From the NCBI GenBank assembly GCA_937888925.1, contig CALARM010000483.1, positions 1 through 5,198 of the forward strand: 5,198 nucleotides of DNA, written 5' to 3'. Both the position numbers and the translations under genes were made by a program. The stretch is from an uncultured Synergistia bacterium (lineage in GTDB: Bacteria; Eremiobacterota; SpSt-956; JAKJGF01). This document shows, piece by piece, positions 1 to 5,193 of this stretch. The notes under the pieces are model-generated. The model saw nothing but the letters and a program-made list of their open reading frames with translations. It was not told the origin of the DNA and made no database searches. Within the stretch, counting starts at the first letter, position 1. Every line of letters begins with the position of its first letter.

Positions 1-952
1 CGAGCCATCGTCCTTTACCGTCTTTAAAACATACAATATCAGGCATTGAATTTATAAGTGTCCTGAGTCTTTCTTCACTTTCTATGAGAGATTCTGCAGT
101 CTTTTTACTGTCCCTTTCTATCTTTTTTCTGTCTGTAATATTCCTTGTAATAATAATAATTCCCGATATGGCAGGATTATTGATTTGATTTTTTGCAATA
201 GCCTCCAGCCATACATATGTTTCGTCTTTTCTCAGATTACGATACTGTATCGTCAGAATTCTCTCCGGATGGGCAAGAATTTCTCTGAATTTCTCAAAAA
301 CTGACTGTCTGTCATCAGGATGAATAAAGGTAAAAACTTCTTTCCCTGTAACCTCTTCAGGTGTACGACCATAGTAGGTTTCAAAAACAGGGGAAGTATA
401 AATTATGTTACCGTTTATGTCTACAATAGTGATTATCTCCTGAGAGAGTCTGGCTATGGTATGAAATTTTTCTTCTTCTTGCTTTAAAGTTTTTTCTACC
501 TGTGTTCTTTCTATTATTCTTCCAAGCCTTTCTGCTATGATATTGATTAAATGTTTTTTTTCCATGAGGAAAGGACCTTCAAACATGTCAGGTTTTTCTT
601 CTCTGTAAAATACCTGAATGATTCCGCATTTCTGGCTTTTAACATTGATGGCTCTTTCCATTTTCCATTCTGTCTCTATAAAGTCAGGTGTTTTAAATTC
701 CACTGTTTCAATTATGAGTCTGGCACAGGCAATGTCAGGATAAAACATGGCAGAAGGAACTAAATTGATAATTTCCTGATATAATTCATCTTCTTTAGTG
801 TATGTTGTTTCCATGACTTCGGATATGCCATAGAGGCATTTAAGTTCTTTTATTTTTTCCCTTAACTCTATCGATTGTTTATTCCTGAGATTTTCTTCTT
901 CTTCAACGATATTTATTAATTCTTCTCTGGTCATATCTTCGTAATTTTTCAT
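1..952 (-). CDS. PAS/GAF-domain sensor protein, probable sensor histidine kinase or other signalling output (3' end beyond window)
   Basis: I translated 317 residues from ATG at 952-950; the frame stays open to the window edge, so the C-terminus and output domain are missing. Residues about 10-40 are charged and helical, likely a coiled coil. Residues about 40-150 match a GAF-like domain often found in PAS kinases, ending in the characteristic ERLGRIIER. Residues about 160-275 are a PAS domain with its C-terminal cap (GRTPEEVTGKEVFTFIHPDD, then ITRNITDRKK). A second PAS begins near 290 (ESEERLRTLINSMPDIVCFK). No membrane helix or signal peptide is seen, so it should be cytoplasmic. The start MKNYEDMTREEL is typical of soluble PAS kinases and is preceded by GGAGAG (962-967). 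It lies 24 bp after the membrane sensor gene, in the same phase, so the two are probably co-transcribed partners. A histidine kinase is the likeliest output, but GGDEF or another effector is possible. Confidence 0.9.
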   Translation of the reverse strand, partial: MKNYEDMTREELINIVEEEENLRNKQSIELREKIKELKCLYGISEVMETTYTKEDELYQEIINLVPSAMFYPDIACARLIIETVEFKTPDFIETEWKMERAINVKSQKCGIIQVFYREEKPDMFEGPFLMEKKHLINIIAERLGRIIERTQVEKTLKQEEEKFHTIARLSQEIITIVDINGNIIYTSPVFETYYGRTPEEVTGKEVFTFIHPDDRQSVFEKFREILAHPERILTIQYRNLRKDETYVWLEAIAKNQINNPAISGIIIITRNITDRKKIERDSKKTAESLIESEERLRTLINSMPDIVCFKDGKGRWL

Positions 953-976
953 AACAGGTCTCTCTCCAGTGAATAC

Positions 977-1729
977 TTATTTTGTGGTATTCTTTAGTTT
1001 TATTGCTATCTTGTATAATTCTTCTATCAAGACAGCAGTTTCAGTTCTTTCTTCCGGCCCATTACTTAATGATTTATTTATTTTACCTGTAATCAATATA
1101 CCCGTCATAATAACCATTATTATACCGATAAGGACAGAATTTATTATAATCACTCTGCCTGTTTTTAGCTGTTTTATAAGCTCCGTGAAGGTTTCTTCTG
1201 AAATTTTTCTTTTTCTTTCTATTAAATCATTCAGTTTATCAGCAGATGTTGCATAAGATTCTCCGGCACGTGAAATGGCTTCCTGTAAATCTTCTTTATT
1301 TTCTAAAATTTTATTATCTGAATGTTTTTTTTCATATAAAAGAGACAGAACTTTTTCATGATTCTTTATCCATTCCTCAAGAGTTACAGAAAACTCTTTC
1401 CATTTAAGCTCTTCCTCCTGAGTCATAGGAAGAGATTGATAAATATTTGACTGTTCATATATTTTTTTTATAGAAAATTCAGTCTTTGCAAATATGTCCT
1501 CTTTCTCTTCTGTATTTATCAACATAGTTTCATATGACATAACAGAGTTACCGCATTCCTGAATCGATTTAAGTACATCCATCCCCTTTAATGTATTATT
1601 ATACTCTTCAAAAATAATATTTATCCTGTTTAAAGTAATAAAATCGAACAAGCCTGTCATCAGTATTATCATACTGACTAATATACAGAGTATCGGTAAT
1701 AAAGATTTCGCAGGTACAGATGATAGCAT
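977..1729 (-). CDS. Membrane sensor subunit with periplasmic four-helix-bundle domain and no output domain
   Basis: This 250-residue protein has the layout of the input half of a chemoreceptor or sensor kinase. TM1 is at about residues 10-28, and a mostly helical, charged periplasmic region spans about 35-190. TM2 is at about 193-214, and a short cytoplasmic tail covers 215-250. The periplasmic part resembles the 4HB_MCP class of ligand-binding domains by helix pattern and length; I recognise no ligand-binding residues. After TM2 the text ITGKINKSL looks like the beginning of a HAMP linker, but no HAMP, methyl-accepting or kinase domain follows. The tail ends in an amphipathic helix. ATG at 1729-1727 follows GGGAGAGA with ordinary spacing. 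It is the first gene of a unit with the PAS/GAF protein downstream, which could supply the output. Alternatively the pair is one ancestral sensor gene interrupted by a TAA. Confidence 0.85.
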   Translation of the reverse strand: MLSSVPAKSLLPILCILVSMIILMTGLFDFITLNRINIIFEEYNNTLKGMDVLKSIQECGNSVMSYETMLINTEEKEDIFAKTEFSIKKIYEQSNIYQSLPMTQEEELKWKEFSVTLEEWIKNHEKVLSLLYEKKHSDNKILENKEDLQEAISRAGESYATSADKLNDLIERKRKISEETFTELIKQLKTGRVIIINSVLIGIIMVIMTGILITGKINKSLSNGPEERTETAVLIEELYKIAIKLKNTTK

Positions 1730-1793
1730 ATAATCTTTCTCTCCCTATTTATTTAATGATTTATTCTTTTTGTGGTGATTTAACGGAGAATTA

Positions 1794-1822
1794 TGTATAA
1801 ATTTTTATATATACCTGTACAA
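1794..1822 (-). promoter_or_regulatory. Candidate promoter of the sensor unit
   Basis: On the minus strand, TTGTAC (1822-1817) and TATACA (1799-1794) are separated by 17 bp, which fits a sigma-70-type promoter. It would give a leader of about 55-60 nt before the membrane sensor ATG. The region is AT-rich and other TATA-like hexamers exist (for example TATAAA at 1809-1804, which lacks a partner -35), so this is only the best-fitting choice. Confidence 0.35.
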
Positions 1823-1873
1823 AATAATTTCTATGGATTCATTTAAATATCCTTCCTGTTGAAAATTTATTAT

Positions 1874-1903
1874 AGTGAAAAGTGAAAAGTGAATAGTGAA
1901 AAG
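1874..1903. repeat. Tandem heptanucleotide repeat, four copies of AGTGAAA
   Basis: Four consecutive 7-bp units read AGTGAAA, AGTGAAA, AGTGAAT, AGTGAAA, followed by a partial AG. The tract sits in the divergent intergenic region and ends one base before the candidate -35 hexamer of the GNAT-like gene. The period of 7 does not match the DNA helical repeat, so a phased operator array is not the obvious reading. It may be a slippage-prone repeat or a multi-site binding element. Confidence 0.9.
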
Positions 1904-1904
1904 A

Positions 1905-1933
1905 TTGTATCTCAGTAGATTTTAAACTATAAT
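1905..1933 (+). promoter_or_regulatory. Probable sigma-70-type promoter of the GNAT-like gene
   Basis: TTGTAT (1905-1910) and a perfect TATAAT (1928-1933) are separated by exactly 17 bp. The transcript would start near 1940 and reach the start codon after about 25-30 nt, including AGGAGG at 1955-1960. The -35 matches the consensus only in TTG, and the heptad repeat abuts it, so an activator or repressor could act there. Confidence 0.6.
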
Positions 1934-1966
1934 AATATGATAAAAAGTTATTTCAGGAGGCTATAA

Positions 1967-2992
1967 ATGAAAATCGATTATGATATATCTGTAGAAACAG
2001 GGCAGACTTTTGTTATAGAACGGTTTAAACCTGAAGATGCAAAGGGTGTGGCTCATCTTTTTCACTCAATATACGGCTCTGCATATCCCTTTGAAACCTA
2101 TTATATTCCGGAAAGAATGGCAGAGGAAAACTGCAACGGAAATATCTATTCTGTCGTAGCCCGTACACCGAAAGGTGATGTTATAGGCCATGGTGCTCTT
2201 TACAGAAGTTCTCCTCATAATCAAAATCTTTATGAAATAGGCCAGTATATTGTGAGAAAAAATTATCGTGATACCTTTGCTGCCTTTAAGATTAATCAGT
2301 ATATCTCCGAAAATCTTGTAAAAGAGATTTCTCCTGACGGCATATTCGGAGAAGCTGTGTGCAATCATATTATTACACAGAAATCGTGTTATATTATCGG
2401 CATGAAAGATGTCGCCATAGAATTAGACCTCATGCCTGAAGAGACCTATAAAAAAGAACGTAATGCTCCGGGAAGAGTATCATGTGTTATATCAATAAAA
2501 TTGTTCAATGATACTCTCAGAGAAATTTTTATTCCTTCTATTTATAAAGGAGAAATAGACTATATATTGAGTGACCTGAATATTCAAAGAACACTTACCT
2601 GCTCATGTGAGGAAATACCGGCAAATTTAAAGAGTAACATAGATGTTAAATTCTTTAACTTTGCATCTGTAGGGAGGTTTAATGTTATTACCGGAGGCAG
2701 CGATTTTGACAGGGTTGCAGAAGAACTGGAAAAAGAAGGAATAAAAAATAATATAAATATATTTCAATTCTTTATTAATCTGGAAAAACCATGGTCAGGC
2801 AGAATAATAGAAAACCTACGAAAAAAAGGTTATTTTTTCGGAGGATATATTCCTCTGTGGTTTAACTCGGACAGTATTTTAATGCAAAAAAATCAGACAT
2901 TATCCGATTTCAGCAATATAAATCTTTATTCTGAAAAAGCAAAAAAAATATTCTCTTTTATCCGATCTGGTTGGAACCACAGTACCACTTAA
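1967..2992 (+). CDS. GNAT-like acyltransferase family protein with two tandem half-domains
   Basis: This 341-residue cytoplasmic protein has AGGAGG at 1955-1960, six bases before ATG, which fixes the start. Residues about 14-150 look like a GNAT fold: FVIERFKPEDAKGVAHLF at the N-terminus, a central sheet region (SVVARTPKGDVIGHGALYR) and IGQYIVRKNYRDTFAAFKIN where the acetyl-CoA loop should lie. That loop lacks the usual Q/R-x-x-G-x-G/A glycines. Residues about 134-157 (HIITQKSCYIIGM, then DVAIELDLMP) resemble GNAT-like segments that I recall being attached to anti-sigma-type ATPase domains in environmental bacteria. Residues about 230-310 form a second, degenerate half ending in KKGYFFGGYIPLWF and SILMQK. 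The gene converges on the ACP and ligase genes with overlapping stop codons. A role in transferring an acyl group from ACP or CoA is inference; the substrate is unknown. Confidence 0.8.
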   Translation: MKIDYDISVETGQTFVIERFKPEDAKGVAHLFHSIYGSAYPFETYYIPERMAEENCNGNIYSVVARTPKGDVIGHGALYRSSPHNQNLYEIGQYIVRKNYRDTFAAFKINQYISENLVKEISPDGIFGEAVCNHIITQKSCYIIGMKDVAIELDLMPEETYKKERNAPGRVSCVISIKLFNDTLREIFIPSIYKGEIDYILSDLNIQRTLTCSCEEIPANLKSNIDVKFFNFASVGRFNVITGGSDFDRVAEELEKEGIKNNINIFQFFINLEKPWSGRIIENLRKKGYFFGGYIPLWFNSDSILMQKNQTLSDFSNINLYSEKAKKIFSFIRSGWNHSTT

Positions 2993-2993
2993 G
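2988..2993. other. Overlapping stop codons of convergent genes in CTTAAG
   Basis: The plus-strand GNAT-like gene stops with TAA at 2990-2992 and the minus-strand ACP gene stops with TAA at 2991-2989. The two coding regions therefore overlap by 4 bp inside the palindrome CTTAAG. There is no intergenic space for a terminator, so each transcript must run into the other gene's antisense strand unless it ends within coding sequence. Confidence 0.95.
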
Positions 2994-3231
2994 ATTTTAT
3001 TTTTTCGTTCACAAAAGCTACAAAATCATTGATAGTCTTAAGCTGTCCTCCTGTGGCATCTGATAAATCTATATGATATTTTTTCTCTGTCTCTACAGCC
3101 AGCATAGGTAAATCAATAGAATCCATTCCCTGAAGAATAAGAGGTACATCTGCCTTAAGGCTGTTAACAAATATCTCGTTTATGCCCGATTCTTTCATTA
3201 GATTAATAATATCGGATGTTGTAATTGCCAT
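2989..3231 (-). CDS. Acyl carrier protein (stand-alone)
   Basis: This 80-residue acidic helical protein has the length and pattern of a type II acyl or peptidyl carrier protein. The phosphopantetheine attachment motif is GMDSIDLP at residues 35-42, with Ser38 the predicted 4'-phosphopantetheine site. The recognition helix follows (MLAVETEKKYHIDLSD), and the C-terminal helix begins with the conserved-style KTINDFVAFV. ATG at 3231-3229 has AGGAAG at 3243-3238, six bases upstream. It is the second gene after the ligase, 94 bp downstream, so the ligase probably loads this carrier or feeds the step that does. It is unlikely to be the housekeeping fatty-acid ACP: no fab genes are nearby and the DSID context sits in an aryl-ligase operon. 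No phosphopantetheinyl transferase is seen in the window. Confidence 0.92.
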   Translation of the reverse strand: MAITTSDIINLMKESGINEIFVNSLKADVPLILQGMDSIDLPMLAVETEKKYHIDLSDATGGQLKTINDFVAFVNEKIKS

Positions 3232-3252
3232 GTTTATCTTCCTTTCCTTTTC

Positions 3253-3292
3253 TAATTTACCTGTTACGGTAATTAGTGCTTATAACGGTTAT
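3253..3292 (-). promoter_or_regulatory. Hairpin and palindrome in the ligase-ACP gap, related to the ligase leader
   Basis: Read on the minus strand, TAATTACC and GGTAAATTA (3275-3253) form an 8-bp stem with one bulged A and the loop GTAACA. It lies about 10 nt upstream of the ACP Shine-Dalgarno site. Just 5' is the 11-bp palindrome ATAAC-C-GTTAT (3292-3282). Bases 3254-3283 match 5085-5114 of the ligase leader at 24 of 30 positions. It could be an RNA element controlling ACP expression, a processing site or an operator. Confidence 0.45.
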
Positions 3293-3325
3293 TAATATTG
3301 AACCAAATTTCTTTCCATTCAGTCT

Positions 3326-4846
3326 TCACTCTTTTAAATATTTCTTATTTATGCTTATTACGTTAAGTAATTTGAATCTCTGAAGCTTTCCTGTTTCGGT
3401 TTTCGGTATTTCTTCCGTGAAGATTATCTGGACTGGACACATATATTCAGGTAATTTTTTTAATATAAAATTGCGTATGTCTTTACTCACCGAAGGATCT
3501 TCATTAACACCTTCCCTGAGAACCACACATGCTACAGGCCTTACCAGTTCTTCCAGTTTTCTCCATGTTACTCCGCATTCCATTACCGCAGGGTGTTCTT
3601 TTATTACCTGTTCTACCTGTACCGGTGATACCCAGTTACCATCAACTTTGAACATATCATCACTTCTGCACTGATATGTGTAACAGCCGTTTTCTTCAAT
3701 ATAGATATCTCCGGTTTTTATCCATCCTTCAGGGACCATTGTTTCTTTCGTTTTATATGGTCTGTTCCAGTAATAAGGAGCATTGCTTTCTCCTTTTATC
3801 AATAAATGTCCCTGAGTGCCGGAAGGAACATCCCTGCCGTTTTTTTCCACAATCTTTACTTCATAACCGGGTACGGGAAAACCGGAAGAACCGGGCCGTA
3901 TATTCCCCGGCCTGTTTGAAATAACAATATGCATTGTTTCCGTAGTTCCGAGACCGTCTATTATTTCAAGTCCTGTCATCTCTTTCCATTCATGATAAAT
4001 CCCCCGGGGCAGAACTTCTCCTGCAGATATACAGAGGCGAATAGACGGGAATGTAACCTTTTCTCCCATAGCCTTTATCATCATATTATAAAGAGTCGGT
4101 ACGCCGAAAAACAGAGTCGGTTTATATTCTGAAATGACCTTAATTATTTCAAGGGGAGCAGGTTTATGAGGGAATAATACAGTTGATGCGCCGAAAGTCA
4201 GAGGAAAAGCAAGACTGTTCCCGAAACCATAGGCGAAAAATAATTTACTTGCAGAAAATGTTATGTCTTTTTCTGTCATATTCAGAACCTGTGTGCCATA
4301 GGTTTTTGCAATAAAGGTAATATCCTTCAGTCTGTGTGGTATACCTTTGGGATTACCGGTACTGCCTGAAGTGTACATAATAAAATTTATATCTTTTTCA
4401 GGTGAAGTTTCAGAAGCAGGTAATGATTGTGTTAACATTTCATTATAATGATTATCATCAATATATAATTTAAATCTGAGAGAGCCCGGTTTTATCCCGG
4501 ATATTTCATTGTTTTTTAATGTAATAAGAGCAGATGCTTCACAGTCATAGAAGATAAATTCATATGTTTCCGATTTTAAATCAGGACTCAGAAGCACCGG
4601 AATGGCACCGATTTTTATGGCGCCAAGAAATGAATAAATAGTATCGGGAAAATCGGGAAGGGCAATAAGAATTCTGTCTTTTTTTCTGAGTCCCAGATTT
4701 TTTAAGATATTTCCAACCCTGTTTATATTTTCCAGGAGTTTTAAATAGGTTATTTTTTCTCCGCAGTAATAAATGGCTGTCTTATTGCCTTTTTGTAATG
4801 CATGACCGGTCAGAATATCAAAAAAATTATCACGGCAAATATTCAA
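3326..4846 (-). CDS. AMP-forming acyl/aryl ligase, benzoate-CoA ligase family
   Basis: This 506-residue member of the ANL adenylating superfamily would activate a carboxylic acid with ATP to an acyl-adenylate and transfer it to CoA or a carrier-protein thiol. The motifs appear in order. The ATP loop YTSGSTGNPKG is at residues 158-168, SAGEVLP at 274-280 and DGLGTTET at 297-304. RPGNIRPGSSGFPVPGYEV follows, then TGD at 378-380, CRSDDMFKVDGNWVSP at 393-408 and the C-terminal PKTETGKLQR with catalytic Lys487. TTET-x-HI-x-x-SNRPG and GRSDDM-x-KV-type text are the style of benzoate-CoA ligases such as BadA/BclA, so an aromatic acid is a reasonable guess, though the true substrate is not visible. 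The N-terminus is a little short for the family. Initiation is at TTG (4846-4844). The ACP gene lies 94 bp downstream and a structured leader lies upstream. Confidence 0.93.
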   Translation of the reverse strand: MNICRDNFFDILTGHALQKGNKTAIYYCGEKITYLKLLENINRVGNILKNLGLRKKDRILIALPDFPDTIYSFLGAIKIGAIPVLLSPDLKSETYEFIFYDCEASALITLKNNEISGIKPGSLRFKLYIDDNHYNEMLTQSLPASETSPEKDINFIMYTSGSTGNPKGIPHRLKDITFIAKTYGTQVLNMTEKDITFSASKLFFAYGFGNSLAFPLTFGASTVLFPHKPAPLEIIKVISEYKPTLFFGVPTLYNMMIKAMGEKVTFPSIRLCISAGEVLPRGIYHEWKEMTGLEIIDGLGTTETMHIVISNRPGNIRPGSSGFPVPGYEVKIVEKNGRDVPSGTQGHLLIKGESNAPYYWNRPYKTKETMVPEGWIKTGDIYIEENGCYTYQCRSDDMFKVDGNWVSPVQVEQVIKEHPAVMECGVTWRKLEELVRPVACVVLREGVNEDPSVSKDIRNFILKKLPEYMCPVQIIFTEEIPKTETGKLQRFKLLNVISINKKYLKE

Positions 4847-4851
4847 AATGA

Positions 4852-4858
4852 ACTCCTT
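4852..4858 (-). promoter_or_regulatory. Ribosome binding site that fixes the TTG start of the ligase
   Basis: On the minus strand, AAGGAG at 4858-4853 is followed by TTCATT and then TTG at 4846. No ATG exists in frame nearby that would keep the conserved N-terminal region, so the TTG start is supported. AGGAGT here (4857-4852) is exactly complementary to ACTCCT at 5060-5055 in the leader. Confidence 0.8.
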
Positions 4859-4908
4859 TTTTCAATCACTAAGTACAGCTCCAGATAAGTTATTACACAT
4901 TTCTAAAA

Positions 4909-5057
4909 CCTGTCCCCGGCCGGACTCTTCCGGAAAATATATGATCATGTTGCGTCGCAAACTGGTTTTGCAGACTGTTAATATTTTGCGTCTATATAAT
5001 TTACAACTCTCTTTTAATACGGCATATCTTTTCCTCCAGAGCCCGGCCAGGGACAGG
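4909..5057. repeat. Long inverted repeat with GC-rich arms
   Basis: The arms are 4909-4943 and 5023-5057, 35 bp each with 29 of 35 matching in inverted orientation, around a 79-bp centre. The outer 19 bp of each arm match at 17 positions and contain CCTGTCCC and GGCCGG, far richer in GC than the surroundings. Weaker inverted similarity (20 of 28) continues outward between 4869-4896 and 5080-5107 after a roughly 10-nt length difference. It forms the backbone of the candidate leader RNA. Confidence 0.85.
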
Positions 5058-5106
5058 AGTGTGAGCCATATTTTTTTAGGTACCAATTTACCTGCTGCGG
5101 TACTAA

Positions 5107-5152
5107 GAGCCTATCCGAAAAGTCATCAAATACCTTCCGGTGTGTGAGGCTC
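5107..5152 (-). promoter_or_regulatory. Compact two-part hairpin at the 5' end of the leader
   Basis: Read on the minus strand, GAGCCT (5152-5147) pairs perfectly with AGGCTC (5112-5107). Inside, CCGGAAGG pairs with CTTTTCGG over eight positions, six Watson-Crick and two G-U, with an asymmetric internal loop (CACACA opposite AT) and a 10-nt apical loop. The two G-U pairs would be C-A mismatches if the plus strand were transcribed. Confidence 0.6.
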
Positions 5153-5162
5153 TTCCGAAAAA

Positions 5163-5193
5163 TCTATAATCCTCGTGCAAAACAACATGTCTT
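5163..5193 (-). promoter_or_regulatory. Weak candidate promoter of the ligase leader
   Basis: TATAGA (5168-5163, followed by T) is a reasonable -10 box and would place the transcript start near 5156, just before the first hairpin. The -35 is poor: AAGACA at 5193-5188 has a 19-bp spacer, and GACATG at 5191-5186 has 17. The window ends at 5198, so a promoter further upstream cannot be excluded. Confidence 0.3.

Larger units (their letters stand above)
4866..5157 (-). ncRNA. Candidate structured leader RNA of the ligase-ACP operon
   Basis: About 290 nt lie between a TATAGA box and the ligase ribosome binding site. Read as minus-strand RNA they fold into a 5' hairpin (5152-5107) and then one very long imperfect stem. 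The outer helix pairs 5107-5080 with 4869-4896, about 22 of 28 positions. The core pairs 5057-5038 with 4909-4928, 20 consecutive pairs of which two are G-U. A symmetric GGA/GGA internal loop, six more pairs, a G-A mismatch and five pairs follow. The apical region (5022-4944) is about 79 nt and contains a small hairpin, GCAAA-ACCAG-UUUGC. Six non-Watson-Crick positions across the helices are G-U on the minus strand, against one on the plus strand. The position just before the ligase suggests cis-regulation, but a free-standing RNA or a palindromic mobile element is possible. I recognise no known riboswitch class. Confidence 0.5.

Noticed and set aside
551..763. Plus-strand open frame of 70 codons over the PAS/GAF gene, and similar frames at 969-1256, 2066-2368, 3417-3674, 3676-3924 and 3929-4132
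   Set aside because: All are shadows on the opposite strand of well-supported genes, without ribosome sites or recognisable domains.
2960..3010. Possible bidirectional terminator (TGGTTGGAACCA plus T-rich tract) at the gene convergence
   Set aside because: The stem is only four or five pairs, lies within coding sequence, and the T tract is not adjacent.
4944..5000. GACGCAA and GCAAAACC text in the apical loop, resembling cyclic-di-GMP (GEMM-I) riboswitch words
   Set aside because: The words are in the wrong order and spacing: no hairpin of proper length lies between them, and the receptor stem is missing.
4862..5110. Open frame on the minus strand directly before the ligase (up to about 82 codons, TTG-initiated)
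   Set aside because: There is no ribosome site or ATG and no recognisable domain, and its composition follows the inverted repeat. The region is better explained as structured RNA.
4848..5147. Plus-strand open frame of 99 codons
   Set aside because: It lies antisense to the leader, has no Shine-Dalgarno site, and its low-complexity translation follows the repeat arms.
5100..5157. CACACCGGAAGGT resembling parts of glycine riboswitch or SRP RNA
   Set aside because: Only a short GNRA-like hairpin match; the other conserved segments of those RNAs are absent.
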